A stretch of DNA of 64,000 nucleotides from Paraburkholderia monticola (GCF_001580545.1 NZ_LRBG01000037.1:124001-188000); one strand, 5' to 3'; positions 20,513-29,823 are shown, counted from the first letter of the stretch. The notes: generated by a model not told the origin, from the letters alone. Numbers and translations: made by a program.

Positions 20513-21575
20513 GTGAACTCTCCTTGCGATGGCTCGCTCCCGCCTGCGCGGCGATCACGACCCGATGGTTGTCATGAACCGGCACGCCGCTCGTGAGCCA
20601 GCTGTTCCAGCCGAGGCGTGAGCCGTTTGGGGCCGCGTTTGGGACTGCGTTTGGGGCCGCGTTCGTGGCCGTCCCTTGCAGGCGCAGCGCGGGCACCTCG
20701 TCGCGCTTCAGATGCAGCGTCACGTCCCAGTCGAGCGGATCGCGCACGTAGTTGCGAACCCAGTCCCTGAGCTTTGTGAGGCTCTGCCCACCGGGCAGGA
20801 AGCGTACGAAGTCGGTGTAGCCCAGCGGTCCGATCGCAATGCGGAACTTGTGCTGGCAGTCCCACACCCGCGTGCCGACGACGGTCGATACACCGAGCCG
20901 CGCGCCGCCGAGACGCGTGCGGGCGTCCTCCGGCAGCGCGATCCAATGGCCGCGCCACGGCTCGATCGACACGTTCACACCGAAGAAGCGCGCGAGAATC
21001 AGCCGCAGTCCGTCAGCGTGGCGCGTCGGCGCGGCGAGCACGCCCGCGAAGTGACGCTTGGCCGAATCCGGCACGGCGTCGCGCCCGGCGAGCCCGGGTG
21101 CGCCCAGACCGAACAGGCTGCCGACGTAATCCGCGAACCGGTCGTCGTGCGGACGCTCGGCGCTCACGACCGGCTGGGCGTCGGCCCACGCGCGATAGAA
21201 CAGCGACAGCATCCGGTGATGGAACACGTCGAGAAAGCGCGCGAGTGTCGGATCGTTCGCGTTGCGGGCGCGATCGCGCACATAGGCGGTCAGGTGGGTC
21301 GGCAGCGGGCCGTTCGGTCCGAGCAGGCCAAGAAAATTCACCGCGAGACGGCCGGGCTGTCCGTCCTCGCCCGGCACGTAGTCGCCGAGCGTGGTCGGAT
21401 GGAAGATCAGCTCCGTGTCTTGCGACAGGCGTACGGCGTCGTCGCGCGCGGCGAGCGAGCGGCCGAGGCGCGGACGCTCGGCATGCGCCCGCTCGATCAG
21501 CCGCAGCGCCTGAAAGAAGTCGAAGCGACGCGCGTCGCGCGCGAGCACGCCGTCGAGGGTCAAAGCGTCGCGCAT
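20505..21575 (-). CDS. tssG: T6SS baseplate protein TssG
   Basis: 356 residues with TssG family features: FFQALRLIERAH at the N-terminus, PTTLGDYVPGEDGQP..VNFLGLLGPNGPLP, and GYTDFVRFLPGG.  It forms the baseplate wedge with TssF and TssE. ATG at 21575 is preceded by GAGG; the longer frame upstream lies inside tssF. Near the C-terminus a 12-nt tandem repeat encodes an Asn-Ala-Ala-Pro type run that looks like a recent expansion. Confidence 0.94.
20617..20664. repeat. 12-nt tandem repeat inside tssG
   Basis: Three near-identical 12-nt units (GGGGCCGCGTTT, GGGACTGCGTTT, GGGGCCGCGTTC) follow a diverged fourth unit. They stay in frame and add four-residue repeats (NAAP/NAVP/NAAP/NG) near the TssG C-terminus. 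Confidence 0.85.
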
Positions 21576-23455
21576 CGTCCGGTCCTCGCAGGCCATTGCA
21601 TGATCGGACCACGCGCGAGCGTCGCGACGTGAGTCTCGGTGAACGAATTGATCGACACGTACTGCGCGAAGAACCGCGCGAGCACCGCGCCGAGCAGGAA
21701 TGCGCTCGCGCCCTCGAACGCGGCGTCGTCGAAGCGCAGCGTGATCGCGAGGCCGCGCCCGTAGACGATCGGCCCCGGCGAAGGCAAGCGCCGCACGACG
21801 GGCGCGCACGACACCGAGCGCAGTCCCTCCACCTGGCGGTGCGCGGCCGCGTCATCGGCCGGGCAGTACAGCGTGAGCAGTTCGCGCAGCGCGCGGGCGC
21901 CCTCCTGCTCGTTCGCATCGACGAGCGACGCGTAGTTCAGCGAAAGATGATCGAGCAGCCGCCATGCAGCCGGCCCTTCGGCGAACGACGGCAGCGGCCG
22001 GCTCGGACCCGCGACGCAGCGCACGGCGGTGACGGGCGCTTCGGCATCGAGCGTAAAGTCGGTCGAGCCCGCACCGAGCGGAATCGACAGCGGCAGGTCG
22101 CGGTTCGTGCACCACGCGCTGATGCCGAGCTGACGCACTTCGCCGCCCGCTGGCTCACTCGCCGCATCGACCAGCGAGATGAAGGCTTCGCTGCCGAGGT
22201 AGCTGCTGCGTGCGCCGTTCTGCTGCTGACGCGCCGATGCGCGGCGCGCCTCACGGCGCAACTGATAGAACGCGCCTCCCTCGCCCGGCATGTCGAGGTC
22301 CTTCGCGCAGTGGAACGGGCGATATTGCTTCTGCGCGGCCGCGCCCGAGCCGTAGCCGGTGACTTCGTCGATCTGATGGATTTCGTAATCCATCGGCCGC
22401 GTGCGATCGACGACGATGTGATGCTCGAACTCCGTTTCCGCAAGCGCGACGCGGTCGGTACGGCGGCGAAACAGGTTGATCGCGGGCGTGCAGTCGAGCG
22501 CGAAATTCGCTGCATCGACGCCCCGTTCGAGCGACGCGTCCGCCTGATCGAGCAGGATCACGAGCTCCGCTTCCTGGCCGCGGCAATGACGCAGCGCGCC
22601 GCGCAATCCGGCCAGTTCGACGAACATGAAACGCGGCGCGAAGGCGAAATACTCCTGCAGCAGCCGATAGCCGTCGAACGATTGCTGGCCGACCGGCAAA
22701 AGCGCCTCGTCCTCGGCGAAGCCGAGCGGCTGCAATGCGCTCTTCGGCAACAGGCCGAGCGTGACCGCCGCGTTCGCGCCGTTGCTCGGCTGCATCACCG
22801 CAACGCCGACGCAATGCGCGAGCAGCCGCTCGTGCAGCCGTGCCGGCAGGCCGTCGGGGCCGCGCAGATAGAGCGGGAGACGATCGAGCGAGAGACGGTC
22901 GAAGCCGAGCGAGCCGGTCGCGCGCAGCCGCAGACGCAATCCGGCCTTGACGCCCGCGGGCAACGCCGGCGAAGCCGCGTTCAGCGAACCCGCATGCGTG
23001 AAGAACCTGGCGTGCGCGATCTCGACGGGCCAAAGCGTCAACGCATGCGCGGTGCGATATTCGCAGCGCGTCGAGCCGGACTTGTCGAGCATGCTGCGCA
23101 GCGCCGTATGGCGCGGCACGACGATCCCGTCAGCGCTTGCGGCGAGCTGCGGGTTCGCGTGATCCGCCTGAAGCTGGACGACCGCCATCGACGGCGTCGG
23201 CGCCAGATAGTGCGGATACGCCAGTTCCAGCAGATGCTGCGTGAAGCGCGGGAACTCGGCTTCGAGTTTCATCCGCACACGCGCGGCGAGAAAGCTGAAG
23301 CCCTCCAGCAAGCGTTCGACATACGGGTCCGCGCATTCGACGCCGTCCAGCGCGAGCCGCCCGGCGATCTTCGGAAACGCGGCGGCGAATTCGCCGCCCA
23401 TCTCGCGAACGTGCTGGAGCTCCTGGCTGTAGTACTTGAGGAACTCGGGGTTCAT
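21560..23455 (-). CDS. tssF: T6SS baseplate protein TssF
   Basis: 631 residues starting MNPEFLKYYSQELQHVREMG, the classic TssF opening, with conserved FSFLAARVRMKLEAEFPRFT and LELAYPHYLAPTPSM blocks and a C-terminal YVSINSFTET stretch. Length fits the family. The start overlaps the tssE stop by 4 nt and the end overlaps the tssG start by 16 nt, indicating tight translational coupling of the baseplate trio. Confidence 0.96.
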   Translation of the reverse strand: MNPEFLKYYSQELQHVREMGGEFAAAFPKIAGRLALDGVECADPYVERLLEGFSFLAARVRMKLEAEFPRFTQHLLELAYPHYLAPTPSMAVVQLQADHANPQLAASADGIVVPRHTALRSMLDKSGSTRCEYRTAHALTLWPVEIAHARFFTHAGSLNAASPALPAGVKAGLRLRLRATGSLGFDRLSLDRLPLYLRGPDGLPARLHERLLAHCVGVAVMQPSNGANAAVTLGLLPKSALQPLGFAEDEALLPVGQQSFDGYRLLQEYFAFAPRFMFVELAGLRGALRHCRGQEAELVILLDQADASLERGVDAANFALDCTPAINLFRRRTDRVALAETEFEHHIVVDRTRPMDYEIHQIDEVTGYGSGAAAQKQYRPFHCAKDLDMPGEGGAFYQLRREARRASARQQQNGARSSYLGSEAFISLVDAASEPAGGEVRQLGISAWCTNRDLPLSIPLGAGSTDFTLDAEAPVTAVRCVAGPSRPLPSFAEGPAAWRLLDHLSLNYASLVDANEQEGARALRELLTLYCPADDAAAHRQVEGLRSVSCAPVVRRLPSPGPIVYGRGLAITLRFDDAAFEGASAFLLGAVLARFFAQYVSINSFTETHVATLARGPIMQWPARTGRCATL

Positions 23456-24018
23456 GCCTGCTGCTCCCCGGCCGATGCGGCGCGCAGGCTCGATGCGTCG
23501 AACACGCGCGCCTCGCCCGCTTCGAGATCCAGTTCCGTGCGCAGGAACAGTCGCTCGGGATACGGCTGCGACCACATGTCGGCCTCGATCTCGAAGCGGA
23601 TCACGTGGCCGCCGCCCGCACGCTTCATACCCTTCATGCCCTTGGCGCCCTTCGCATCGTCGATCGCCGTCACGCGCACCGATTCGCGCGCGAGCCGCGG
23701 CTCGAAGGCCCACAAAGCGTCGCGAATCAGGCGTTCCAGCGTACCCGCCGCGAGCGCAGCGACCTCACGCCCGGCGAGGTCCGGCAGACCGTAGTTCAGC
23801 ACCGACGTCGCGACATGCGGCAACTCCGCTCCGTCGGTACCCGCGCCGCGAGCGCTCGCGTTCAGCAGCCAGCCGATGTCGCGCTGCACGCTGGCGCGCA
23901 GCGCGCGCGCCGAGATCACGCGACGCTCGCGGGATTCATGACGCGCGTGCGGTTCGAGATCGGTCAGGCGGTCCAGCAACGACGGCTGCAGGCGGTCCCG
24001 GGCGGAAGGTTCGTACAT
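23452..24018 (-). CDS. tssE: T6SS baseplate protein TssE (gp25-like)
   Basis: 188 residues. The N-terminus (LQPSLLDRLTD, RVISARALRASVQRDIGWLLN) and the VLNYGLPDLAG core define TssE, the gp25 lysozyme-fold wedge protein. A Lys-Gly-Met tract, encoded by a 9-nt tandem repeat, interrupts the conserved C-terminal domain before the predicted beta strands. This insertion is unusual for the family. Operon position is between tssC and tssF. Confidence 0.93.
   Translation of the reverse strand: MYEPSARDRLQPSLLDRLTDLEPHARHESRERRVISARALRASVQRDIGWLLNASARGAGTDGAELPHVATSVLNYGLPDLAGREVAALAAGTLERLIRDALWAFEPRLARESVRVTAIDDAKGAKGMKGMKRAGGGHVIRFEIEADMWSQPYPERLFLRTELDLEAGEARVFDASSLRAASAGEQQA
23623..23658. repeat. 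9-nt tandem repeat inside tssE
   Basis: Four imperfect 9-nt units (CTTCATACC, CTTCATGCC, CTTGGCGCC, CTTCGCATC) encode an AKGAKGMKGMK run in TssE. Confidence 0.75.
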
Positions 24019-24040
24019 GAGCGGCTCTCCAACAGGATCA

Positions 24041-24070
24041 GTGGGCGCGCGGTGGGCGCGCGGTGGGCAC
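24041..24070. repeat. 11-nt tandem repeat in the tssC-tssE gap
   Basis: Two perfect copies of GTGGGCGCGCG plus a partial third lie in the 60-nt gap between the tssC stop and the tssE start. They would sit in the leader just ahead of tssE translation. Confidence 0.85.
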
Positions 24071-24078
24071 GATCAGGC

Positions 24079-25581
24079 TCAGGCGGTCTTGGCGGTCGGC
24101 AGCTTCGACACGAGCCGCAGCGACACCGTCAGACCTTCGAGCTGGTAGTGCGGGCGCAGGAAGAACTTCGACGTGTAGTAGCCCGGATTGCCCTGCGCTT
24201 CCTCCACGACGACCTGCGCGTCGGCGAGCGGCTTGCGCGCCTTGGTGTCGTCGGAAGAGTGGGTGGGGTCGCCGTCGACGTACTGGAGAATCCAGTTCTG
24301 CAGCCAGCGCTCCATGTCGTCGCGCTCCTTGAACGAGCCGAGCTTGTCGCGCACGATGCACTTCAGGTAGTGCGCGAAGCGGCAGCACGCGAACAGATAC
24401 GGCAGCCGCGCCGCGAGATTCGCGTTGGCGGTGGCGTCCGGGTCCTCGTATTCGGCCGGCTTGTGCAGCGACTGCGCGCCGATGAATGCCGCGAAGTCCG
24501 AGTTTTTCTTGTGCACGAGCGGCATGAAACCGTTCTTGGCGAGCTCGGCCTCGCGCCGGTCGCTGATGGCGATTTCGGTCGGGCACTTCATGTCGACGCC
24601 GCCGTCGTCGGTCGGGAACGCGTGCACCGGCAGCCCCTCGACCGCGCCGCCCGATTCGACGCCGCGGATGCGCGAGCACCAGCCGGACATCTTGAACGAG
24701 CGCGTGATGTTCGCCGCCATCGCATACGATGCGTTCGCCCACGCGTACTTGCTGCTGTTCGCGCCCGCGGTGTCTTCCTCGAAATCGAACGCCTCGACCG
24801 GGTCGGTCTTCGCGCCGTAGGGGGCGCGCGCGAGAAAGCGCGGCATCGCGAGGCCAACGTAGCGCGAATCTTCCGATTCACGCAGCGAGCGCCACGCGGC
24901 ATGCTCGGGAGTCTGAAAGATCTTGGTCAGGTCGCGCGGATTCGCGAGTTCCTGCCAGGATTCCATCAGGAGCGCAGCCGGGTCCGCGCCCGCGATGAAC
25001 GGCGCGTGCGCGGCCGCCGCGATCTTCGCGATCTGCGTCAGCAGATCGACATCGGGGCCGCTGTGATCGAAGTAGTAATCCGCGACCAGCGCGCCGTAGG
25101 GCTCGCCACCGAACTGGCCGTACTCTTCCTCGTAGAGCTTCTTGAAGAGCGGGCTCTGGTCCCACGCGACGCCGCGGTACTTCTTCAGCGTCTTGTGCAG
25201 TTCCGCCTTGGAGATGTTCAGCACGCGGATCTTCAGCGACTCGTCGGTTTCCGTGTTGTTCACGAGGTAATGCAGGCCGCGCCATGCGCTCTCGACCTGC
25301 TGGAACGACTCGCTGTGCAGGATCAGGTTGATCTGCCCGGTGAGCGCCTGGTCGATCTGCGCGATCAGCGCCTCGATGGTCGCGAGGACATCGCCGGAAA
25401 TCACGCCAGTGTCACGCAACGCCTGCTCGGCGAGCGTGCGCACCGCGTTCGCGACCGCGTCGCGAGCATGCTCGGACTTCGGCTTGAATTCCTTTTGCAG
25501 CAGCGCGGAGAAATCGTCGAGTTCGGGCGCCGCTTCGATCACAGACTCGCTCGTCTGTTGCTGGATGCTGAAATCGTTCAT
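24079..25581 (-). CDS. tssC: T6SS contractile sheath large subunit TssC (VipB)
   Basis: 500 residues. TssC blocks are clear: AWRGLHYLVNNTET near residue 100, ANASYAMA and the WCSRIRGVESGG region mid-protein, and the C-terminal GNPGYYTSKFFLRPHYQLEG. It pairs with TssB to form the sheath that contracts around the Hcp tube. It begins 4 nt after the tssB stop. Confidence 0.97.
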   Translation of the reverse strand: MNDFSIQQQTSESVIEAAPELDDFSALLQKEFKPKSEHARDAVANAVRTLAEQALRDTGVISGDVLATIEALIAQIDQALTGQINLILHSESFQQVESAWRGLHYLVNNTETDESLKIRVLNISKAELHKTLKKYRGVAWDQSPLFKKLYEEEYGQFGGEPYGALVADYYFDHSGPDVDLLTQIAKIAAAAHAPFIAGADPAALLMESWQELANPRDLTKIFQTPEHAAWRSLRESEDSRYVGLAMPRFLARAPYGAKTDPVEAFDFEEDTAGANSSKYAWANASYAMAANITRSFKMSGWCSRIRGVESGGAVEGLPVHAFPTDDGGVDMKCPTEIAISDRREAELAKNGFMPLVHKKNSDFAAFIGAQSLHKPAEYEDPDATANANLAARLPYLFACCRFAHYLKCIVRDKLGSFKERDDMERWLQNWILQYVDGDPTHSSDDTKARKPLADAQVVVEEAQGNPGYYTSKFFLRPHYQLEGLTVSLRLVSKLPTAKTA

Positions 25582-25585
25582 CGCG

Positions 25586-26128
25586 TCATGCTCCGGTAGT
25601 GGGGGCGGGGTTGGACGTATCGTCGGATGGCGCGTCGGCGCGCGGCTGCGCGGCGAGTGCTTCCATCAACGTGGGCTCTTCCAGCAGACGCGCGATCAGC
25701 GCTTCGGCGCCGGTTTTGCCGTCCATGTAAGTCAGCAGGTTGGCCAGTTGAGTGCGCGCTTCCAGCAGTTGCCGCAGCGGCTCGACCTTGCGGGCGATCG
25801 CGGCGGGCGTGAAGTCGTCCATGCTCTCGAAGGTCAGATCGACTGCGACGTTGCCGTCGCCCGTCAGTGTGTTCGCCACCTGCACCGCGACGCGCGGCTT
25901 CATCGACTTCAGACGCTCGTCGAAGTTGTCCACGTCGATCTCGAGAAACTTCCGTTCGGCGGCGGGCGCGAGCGGCTCGGCGGGCTGTCCCGACAGATCC
26001 GCCAGCACGCCCATCACGAAGGGCAGATTGACCTTCTTCTCCGAGCCGTAGACTTCGACGTCGTACTCGATCTGCACGCGCGGCGCACGATTGCGCGCGA
26101 TGAATTTCTGACTGCTTTCCTTTGCCAC
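25586..26128 (-). CDS. tssB: T6SS contractile sheath small subunit TssB (VipA)
   Basis: 180 residues. A GTG start at 26128 is chosen because AAAGGAG sits 8 nt upstream and because the family N-terminus (AKESSQKFIARNRAPRVQIEYDV) begins there. The LPFVMGVLADLSG motif and FLEIDVDNFDERLKSMKPRV are diagnostic. Upstream in-frame codons belong to the intergenic region. It assembles with TssC; the C-terminal Asp/Thr/Pro tail is variable in the family. Confidence 0.95.
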   Translation of the reverse strand: MAKESSQKFIARNRAPRVQIEYDVEVYGSEKKVNLPFVMGVLADLSGQPAEPLAPAAERKFLEIDVDNFDERLKSMKPRVAVQVANTLTGDGNVAVDLTFESMDDFTPAAIARKVEPLRQLLEARTQLANLLTYMDGKTGAEALIARLLEEPTLMEALAAQPRADAPSDDTSNPAPTTGA

Positions 26129-26162
26129 GATGTCCACTCCTTTGCGTTTTGCCTGAGTCCGG

Positions 26163-27239
26163 TCAGACGACCCCGCCCAGATGCCTGAATTGATGCGCGC
26201 CGTCCGGCGCGACGTCCTCGATGATTTCCATGAAGCTCTTGCCGACCAGCCTCCGGGCGCGCTGCAACAGCACCGGCACCGGGCTCGATGGTTCACACTC
26301 GGCGTAGTAGGCACAGATCGCGTCGAGCGCGTCGCTCACGTCACGCGCGCTCGCGATGCCCTGGGGCTTGGCGGGTCCCGCCGCGGCGGCGCGCTGCGTC
26401 GCCGCTCCGGAACCCGCGCCCTCTTCACTGCTGCTGGTCTCCATCGCACTTCCCCTTCCCCCCGTGTCCGGATCGAGCACCGCGATGCGCGCCGCCACGA
26501 ACTCCCCGATGCGTCCGAGTAGCCTCGCGAGCGGTCCGAAATCGAGTGCGCGCGCCGGCCCCACGCGCCCGGTCAGCGTGTTCTCGATCTTCGCGAGCGA
26601 GGCCCGCGCCGACGTGAGCGCCTCGCACATCGCTCGTCCTTCTTCTATGCCGGCTTGCGCGAACGCCGCATCGATCGCCGCGAGCGTCGGCATCTCGTCG
26701 CCTTCGCGAAGCGGCGCCTCCCCCCCCAGCACGTCGAGATCGCGCAGCGCAAAACCGCGCTGCCCACGCGGCACGACGAAAGGCACGTCGCGCAGTTCGC
26801 CCACCAGGCCCGCGCCGTCGACGAGCTCCGACAACGCGTTGACCCGCGCTGTTGGATCGTCGCCGTCGCTGGCATCCAGTTGGGGATGCACGGCGCTCCA
26901 GTGCTGTTCGAGCAGACCTTCGATCAGCGCGAGGCCGCACGCGAGGCCCGCGAAGCCCTCACGCACCATGCTCGAACGCGCGTACAGCACCGCCACGCGC
27001 AAATCACGCGTGCGTTCGAGCAGGGTCATCGATAGCGAGCGCGCGAGTGCCCAGTCGGGCGGCGTCGCGGCGATGAACGTGCCGCCATACTCCGCGTCGG
27101 GCTTACCGGCGACCGCCTGTTCCAGCGCCCGAAACTCAGGGCTGTACTCTTCGTCCGCACCGCACGGAGATTCCGGCGCGAGGGCGGTAAGCCAGACTGC
27201 GACATCTGCGAGGTTCATGGCGGTGTCCACGACGAACAT
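26163..27239 (-). CDS. tssA: T6SS baseplate/cap protein TssA
   Basis: Up to 358 residues. The ImpA-type N-terminal domain shows LAPESPCGADEEYSPEF and a WALARSLSMTLLERTRDLRVAV block. A low-complexity Ser/Ala linker follows near 265-290, and a short C-terminal VasJ-like segment contains KSFMEIIEDVAPDG. TssA coordinates tube and sheath assembly. The start is uncertain: ATG at 27239 or at 27218, neither with a strong ribosome site; the family N-terminus fits 27218 slightly better. Confidence 0.92.
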   Translation of the reverse strand: MFVVDTAMNLADVAVWLTALAPESPCGADEEYSPEFRALEQAVAGKPDAEYGGTFIAATPPDWALARSLSMTLLERTRDLRVAVLYARSSMVREGFAGLACGLALIEGLLEQHWSAVHPQLDASDGDDPTARVNALSELVDGAGLVGELRDVPFVVPRGQRGFALRDLDVLGGEAPLREGDEMPTLAAIDAAFAQAGIEEGRAMCEALTSARASLAKIENTLTGRVGPARALDFGPLARLLGRIGEFVAARIAVLDPDTGGRGSAMETSSSEEGAGSGAATQRAAAAGPAKPQGIASARDVSDALDAICAYYAECEPSSPVPVLLQRARRLVGKSFMEIIEDVAPDGAHQFRHLGGVV

Positions 27240-27334
27240 TGAAAGGAAGGCCGACTAAGACCGCGGCGGCGGCGATGAACGCGAGCCGGAGCCCGGGCCG
27301 GCGCTGGGGCTGGCGCCGGGCCTCGGGTCACGAC

Positions 27335-27820
27335 TCAACTCGCCGTGTTCTTCGGGATATTCCATTTGCCGGTCACGACGCCGCCCTTCTTGGCCCCGTT
27401 GTTGTCCTGCGGCTGATACTCCATGTTGAATTGCGCGAAGTTCAGCGTGATGTTCTCGGCAACCTGATCCGCGCCGCCGGAGCCCACCGAGTGGCGGCTA
27501 ATGAGCACCTCCTTGAGCGTGATCTTCAGATACTCGACCGGCTCGTTGCCGCCGGCCTTGCGTAGCGTGAGCACGGCCTCCGGCATGTGCACGCCCTGAC
27601 AGCACGACTGCACGATCGTGGGCGAACTCTTGTCGACGTACTTGCTGATCGTGAGGTCCTGCACCGATGCGGTCCCGGTGCCACCGCCCGTGCCGCTGTG
27701 CGTCGTGCCGGTCTGCGAGCATCCCCACGACCAGCTCAGCACGTCGATCTCGTCGGTGTGACCCGCCGCCTGTGATTCACCCTTGATGTCGCCCAGCTTG
27801 AGAAACATATCTACGGCCAT
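27335..27820 (-). CDS. hcp: T6SS inner-tube protein Hcp
   Basis: 161 residues. ATG at 27820 has GGAG 6 nt upstream. Hcp1-family features are MAVDMFLKLGDIKGES at the start, IDVLSWSWGCSQ, and KITLKEVLISRHSVGS. Hcp hexamers stack into the secreted tube and carry small effectors. It is the first recognised structural gene of the minus-strand operon, and the 95-nt gap to tssA may allow separate high expression. Confidence 0.96.
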   Translation of the reverse strand: MAVDMFLKLGDIKGESQAAGHTDEIDVLSWSWGCSQTGTTHSGTGGGTGTASVQDLTISKYVDKSSPTIVQSCCQGVHMPEAVLTLRKAGGNEPVEYLKITLKEVLISRHSVGSGGADQVAENITLNFAQFNMEYQPQDNNGAKKGGVVTGKWNIPKNTAS

Positions 27821-27985
27821 GTCAGTCTCCAAAAAAATGCGCGCCTTGCGGCACTGGTCAATTTGCGTCGCGTTGGATTGCGACGCGTGGTGTGCGAGCT
27901 TTCCGTCGATTACCCGCGTTACTTCGTTCGACTAAACTTCCATGCTGCTTCGATGCGTATTTCGTCGTCACGCATCAGCCCGGTA

Positions 27986-28234
27986 TCATGTGCTGGCTCG
28001 TTCGCCGAGCGCCCGCTTGATCGCCGCCGCCACGGCCGGCATGTCGCCGCGTTCGCAGAGTGCCGCCCAGCTCGCGAGCGTGTCGCGATTCACCGCCGGT
28101 GCTTCGCAAAGCTGCGCAAATCGTTCGAGTGTGAGCGCCGAGCCGGTTATGCTATGAAAACGTTCGCGTCCGATGCACGCGTCCAGCATCACCGCCATGC
28201 CTGCCTGCCGGGCGCGGTCGAGGAGGGCCTCCAT
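27986..28234 (-). CDS. small 82-aa hypothetical protein upstream of hcp
   Basis: ATG at 28234 has GGAG 7 nt upstream (GGAGACAGATC). The product is Ala- and Arg-rich, mostly helical, with no signal or membrane segment. Its second half (LTLERFAQLCEAPAVNR..) resembles a small helical DNA- or protein-binding unit, but I recognise no family. Same strand as the T6SS operon and 165 nt before hcp, so it may be its leader gene or a regulator. Confidence 0.55.
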   Translation of the reverse strand: MEALLDRARQAGMAVMLDACIGRERFHSITGSALTLERFAQLCEAPAVNRDTLASWAALCERGDMPAVAAAIKRALGERAST

Positions 28235-28288
28235 GATCTGTCTCCTATTCGTTGGTTCAAGTGCGCGTCGTTGCGCGATCCGTGACCC

Positions 28289-28310
28289 GAAAACAGCCGC
28301 CCTCGGCGGC
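28289..28310 (-). terminator. terminator-like hairpin ahead of the 82-aa/T6SS strand
   Basis: GCCGCC-CTC-GGCGGC (28296-28310) forms a 6-bp GC stem. Read on the minus strand it is followed by TGTTTT, a short terminator-like T tract. It lies about 55 nt before the 82-aa gene, so it either insulates the T6SS operon from the sigma-factor region or acts as an attenuator in its leader. Confidence 0.4.
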
Positions 28311-28402
28311 TTATTCCGCAAAAAAATTCGAAAAATTCGTGGAATAGATCCCCGTCTGGAGTGTTGTCAATCATGAGCGCGCCCATTCCAGGAGCTGCCC
28401 CG

Positions 28403-28936
28403 ATGAACGACGACGACCTGACGACCGTCCTGCCGACGTTACTGCCGCGGCTATGGCGGTTCGCGCTGCGATTGACGCAGAATCCGCACGACGCGGAGGA
28501 TCTCGTGCAACGGGCGTGCGTGCGGGCGCTGGAGCGGCGAAATCAGCTTCAGCCGGGCACCTCGGCGCTCAGCTGGCTCTTCTCGATCGTGCATTCGACG
28601 TGGATGAACGAACTGCGCGCTCGCTCGATTCGCAACCGCGGCAGCATGGATTGGCAGGACGAGGAAATCGAATCGTTTGCCGATCCCGCGGCGCACAATC
28701 CGGAGCTGGATCTGCTGCATCGGCAGGTGATCGACGCCGTCGAGGCGTTGCCCGAAGCGCAGCGCGTCGTGATGGTGCTGGTGGCGATCGAAGGCCTGAG
28801 CTATCGGGAAGCGGCGGAAGTGCTCGATGTGCCGATCGGCACGGTGATGAGCCGGCTGTCGCGCGCGCGGCTGACGATCGGTCAGAAATTTAGCGTGCAG
28901 GCGCCTGCGGGGACAAGAAAAGGAGAATCCTTATGA
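28403..28936 (+). CDS. ECF RNA polymerase sigma factor
   Basis: 177 residues from ATG 28403 (AGGAG 8 nt upstream); an ATG at 28373 would add 10 residues. Region 2 (LPRLWRFALRLTQNPHDAEDLVQRACVRALE) and region 4 (LPEAQRVVMVLVAIEGLSYREAAEVLDVPIGTVMSRLSRAR) are intact, with the short linker of the ECF class. The anti-sigma gene overlaps its stop by 4 nt. It probably responds to an envelope signal. It lies opposite the start of the T6SS operon, but nothing shows direct control. Confidence 0.93.
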   Translation: MNDDDLTTVLPTLLPRLWRFALRLTQNPHDAEDLVQRACVRALERRNQLQPGTSALSWLFSIVHSTWMNELRARSIRNRGSMDWQDEEIESFADPAAHNPELDLLHRQVIDAVEALPEAQRVVMVLVAIEGLSYREAAEVLDVPIGTVMSRLSRARLTIGQKFSVQAPAGTRKGESL

Positions 28937-29763
28937 ATATCGATGATTCGCTGCTGATGGCCTATGTGGACGGCGAGCTTTCGCCGGAGCAGCGCGCGGA
29001 AATCGAGGCGGCGATCGCGCACTCGGACGAACTGGCGGCGCGGGCCGCGGCGCTGCAGGCGTCGGTCCTGCCGTATCGTGCCGCGTATGACCGGCAGACA
29101 GTACCGCCCGTGCCGGAAAGCCTCACGCGCCGCATCGAAGAGCTCGTGAGCGTCAGCACGCCGCAGGAGCGCAGCGCACCGCGCGGCGGCCGGCGTATTT
29201 CGATGCAATGGGCGGTGGCGGCCTTCGTCGCCGGTGCGATCTGCTCGGGCGTGCTCACCGGTTATTTCGGCGGCATCAATCCGTTGAGGTCGGGTACCGA
29301 CCCGTGGGTGCAGAGCGTGGCGGACTATCAGGTGCTCTACGGACGCGACACGGTCGCCAATCTCAGGGAAGATCAGGCCAGCACCGAACAGGTGATGGCC
29401 GATATCCATCAGCGCGACGGCATGCCGATCGATGTTCCCGATCTGCGTCAGGTGGGCCTGAAGTTCAAGCGTGTGCAGCGCCTGAATTACCACGACCACC
29501 CGCTGATCCAGATGGTGTATCTGCCGGAGCGCGGCGATCCGGTCGCTCTGTGCGTGATCGAGGAAAACGAGCACGACGCGCCGGTGCGCTCGAGCCAGGT
29601 TGGACAGATGAAGACGGTCACGTGGCGCGCGAATCGGCTCGCCTATGTGTTGCTCGCGAAAGACCCTTCGCTCGACCTGGAGGCGATTGGTAACAGCATT
29701 GCCGGTGGGAAGACCGCGCCGCTCTACAGCCGCGCCGATGGAGAGGGGTCGCGCGCAAGCTAG
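28933..29763 (+). CDS. membrane anti-sigma factor
   Basis: 276 residues. The N-terminal cytoplasmic part (DDSLLMAYVDGELSPEQRAEIEAAI) is the usual anti-sigma opening, without the zinc-binding HxxxCxxC motif. One membrane helix lies at about 94-113 and a periplasmic domain of about 160 residues follows. The start overlaps the sigma-factor stop (ATGA). It should hold the ECF factor at the membrane until a periplasmic signal releases it. Confidence 0.85.
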   Translation: MNIDDSLLMAYVDGELSPEQRAEIEAAIAHSDELAARAAALQASVLPYRAAYDRQTVPPVPESLTRRIEELVSVSTPQERSAPRGGRRISMQWAVAAFVAGAICSGVLTGYFGGINPLRSGTDPWVQSVADYQVLYGRDTVANLREDQASTEQVMADIHQRDGMPIDVPDLRQVGLKFKRVQRLNYHDHPLIQMVYLPERGDPVALCVIEENEHDAPVRSSQVGQMKTVTWRANRLAYVLLAKDPSLDLEAIGNSIAGGKTAPLYSRADGEGSRAS

Positions 29764-29772
29764 GCTTGCGCG
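29752..29772. terminator. hairpin spanning the anti-sigma stop codon
   Basis: CGCGCAAGC-TAG-GCTTGCGCG is a perfect 9-bp stem whose loop is the TAG stop codon. No T run follows, so it may be an RNA 3'-end stabiliser or a Rho-assisted terminator rather than a classical intrinsic one. Confidence 0.5.
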
Positions 29773-29823
29773 TGGGGGGCGGCACGTCTCCGCGGCGATC
29801 TGACCGACGCCGCGAGACGTCGC

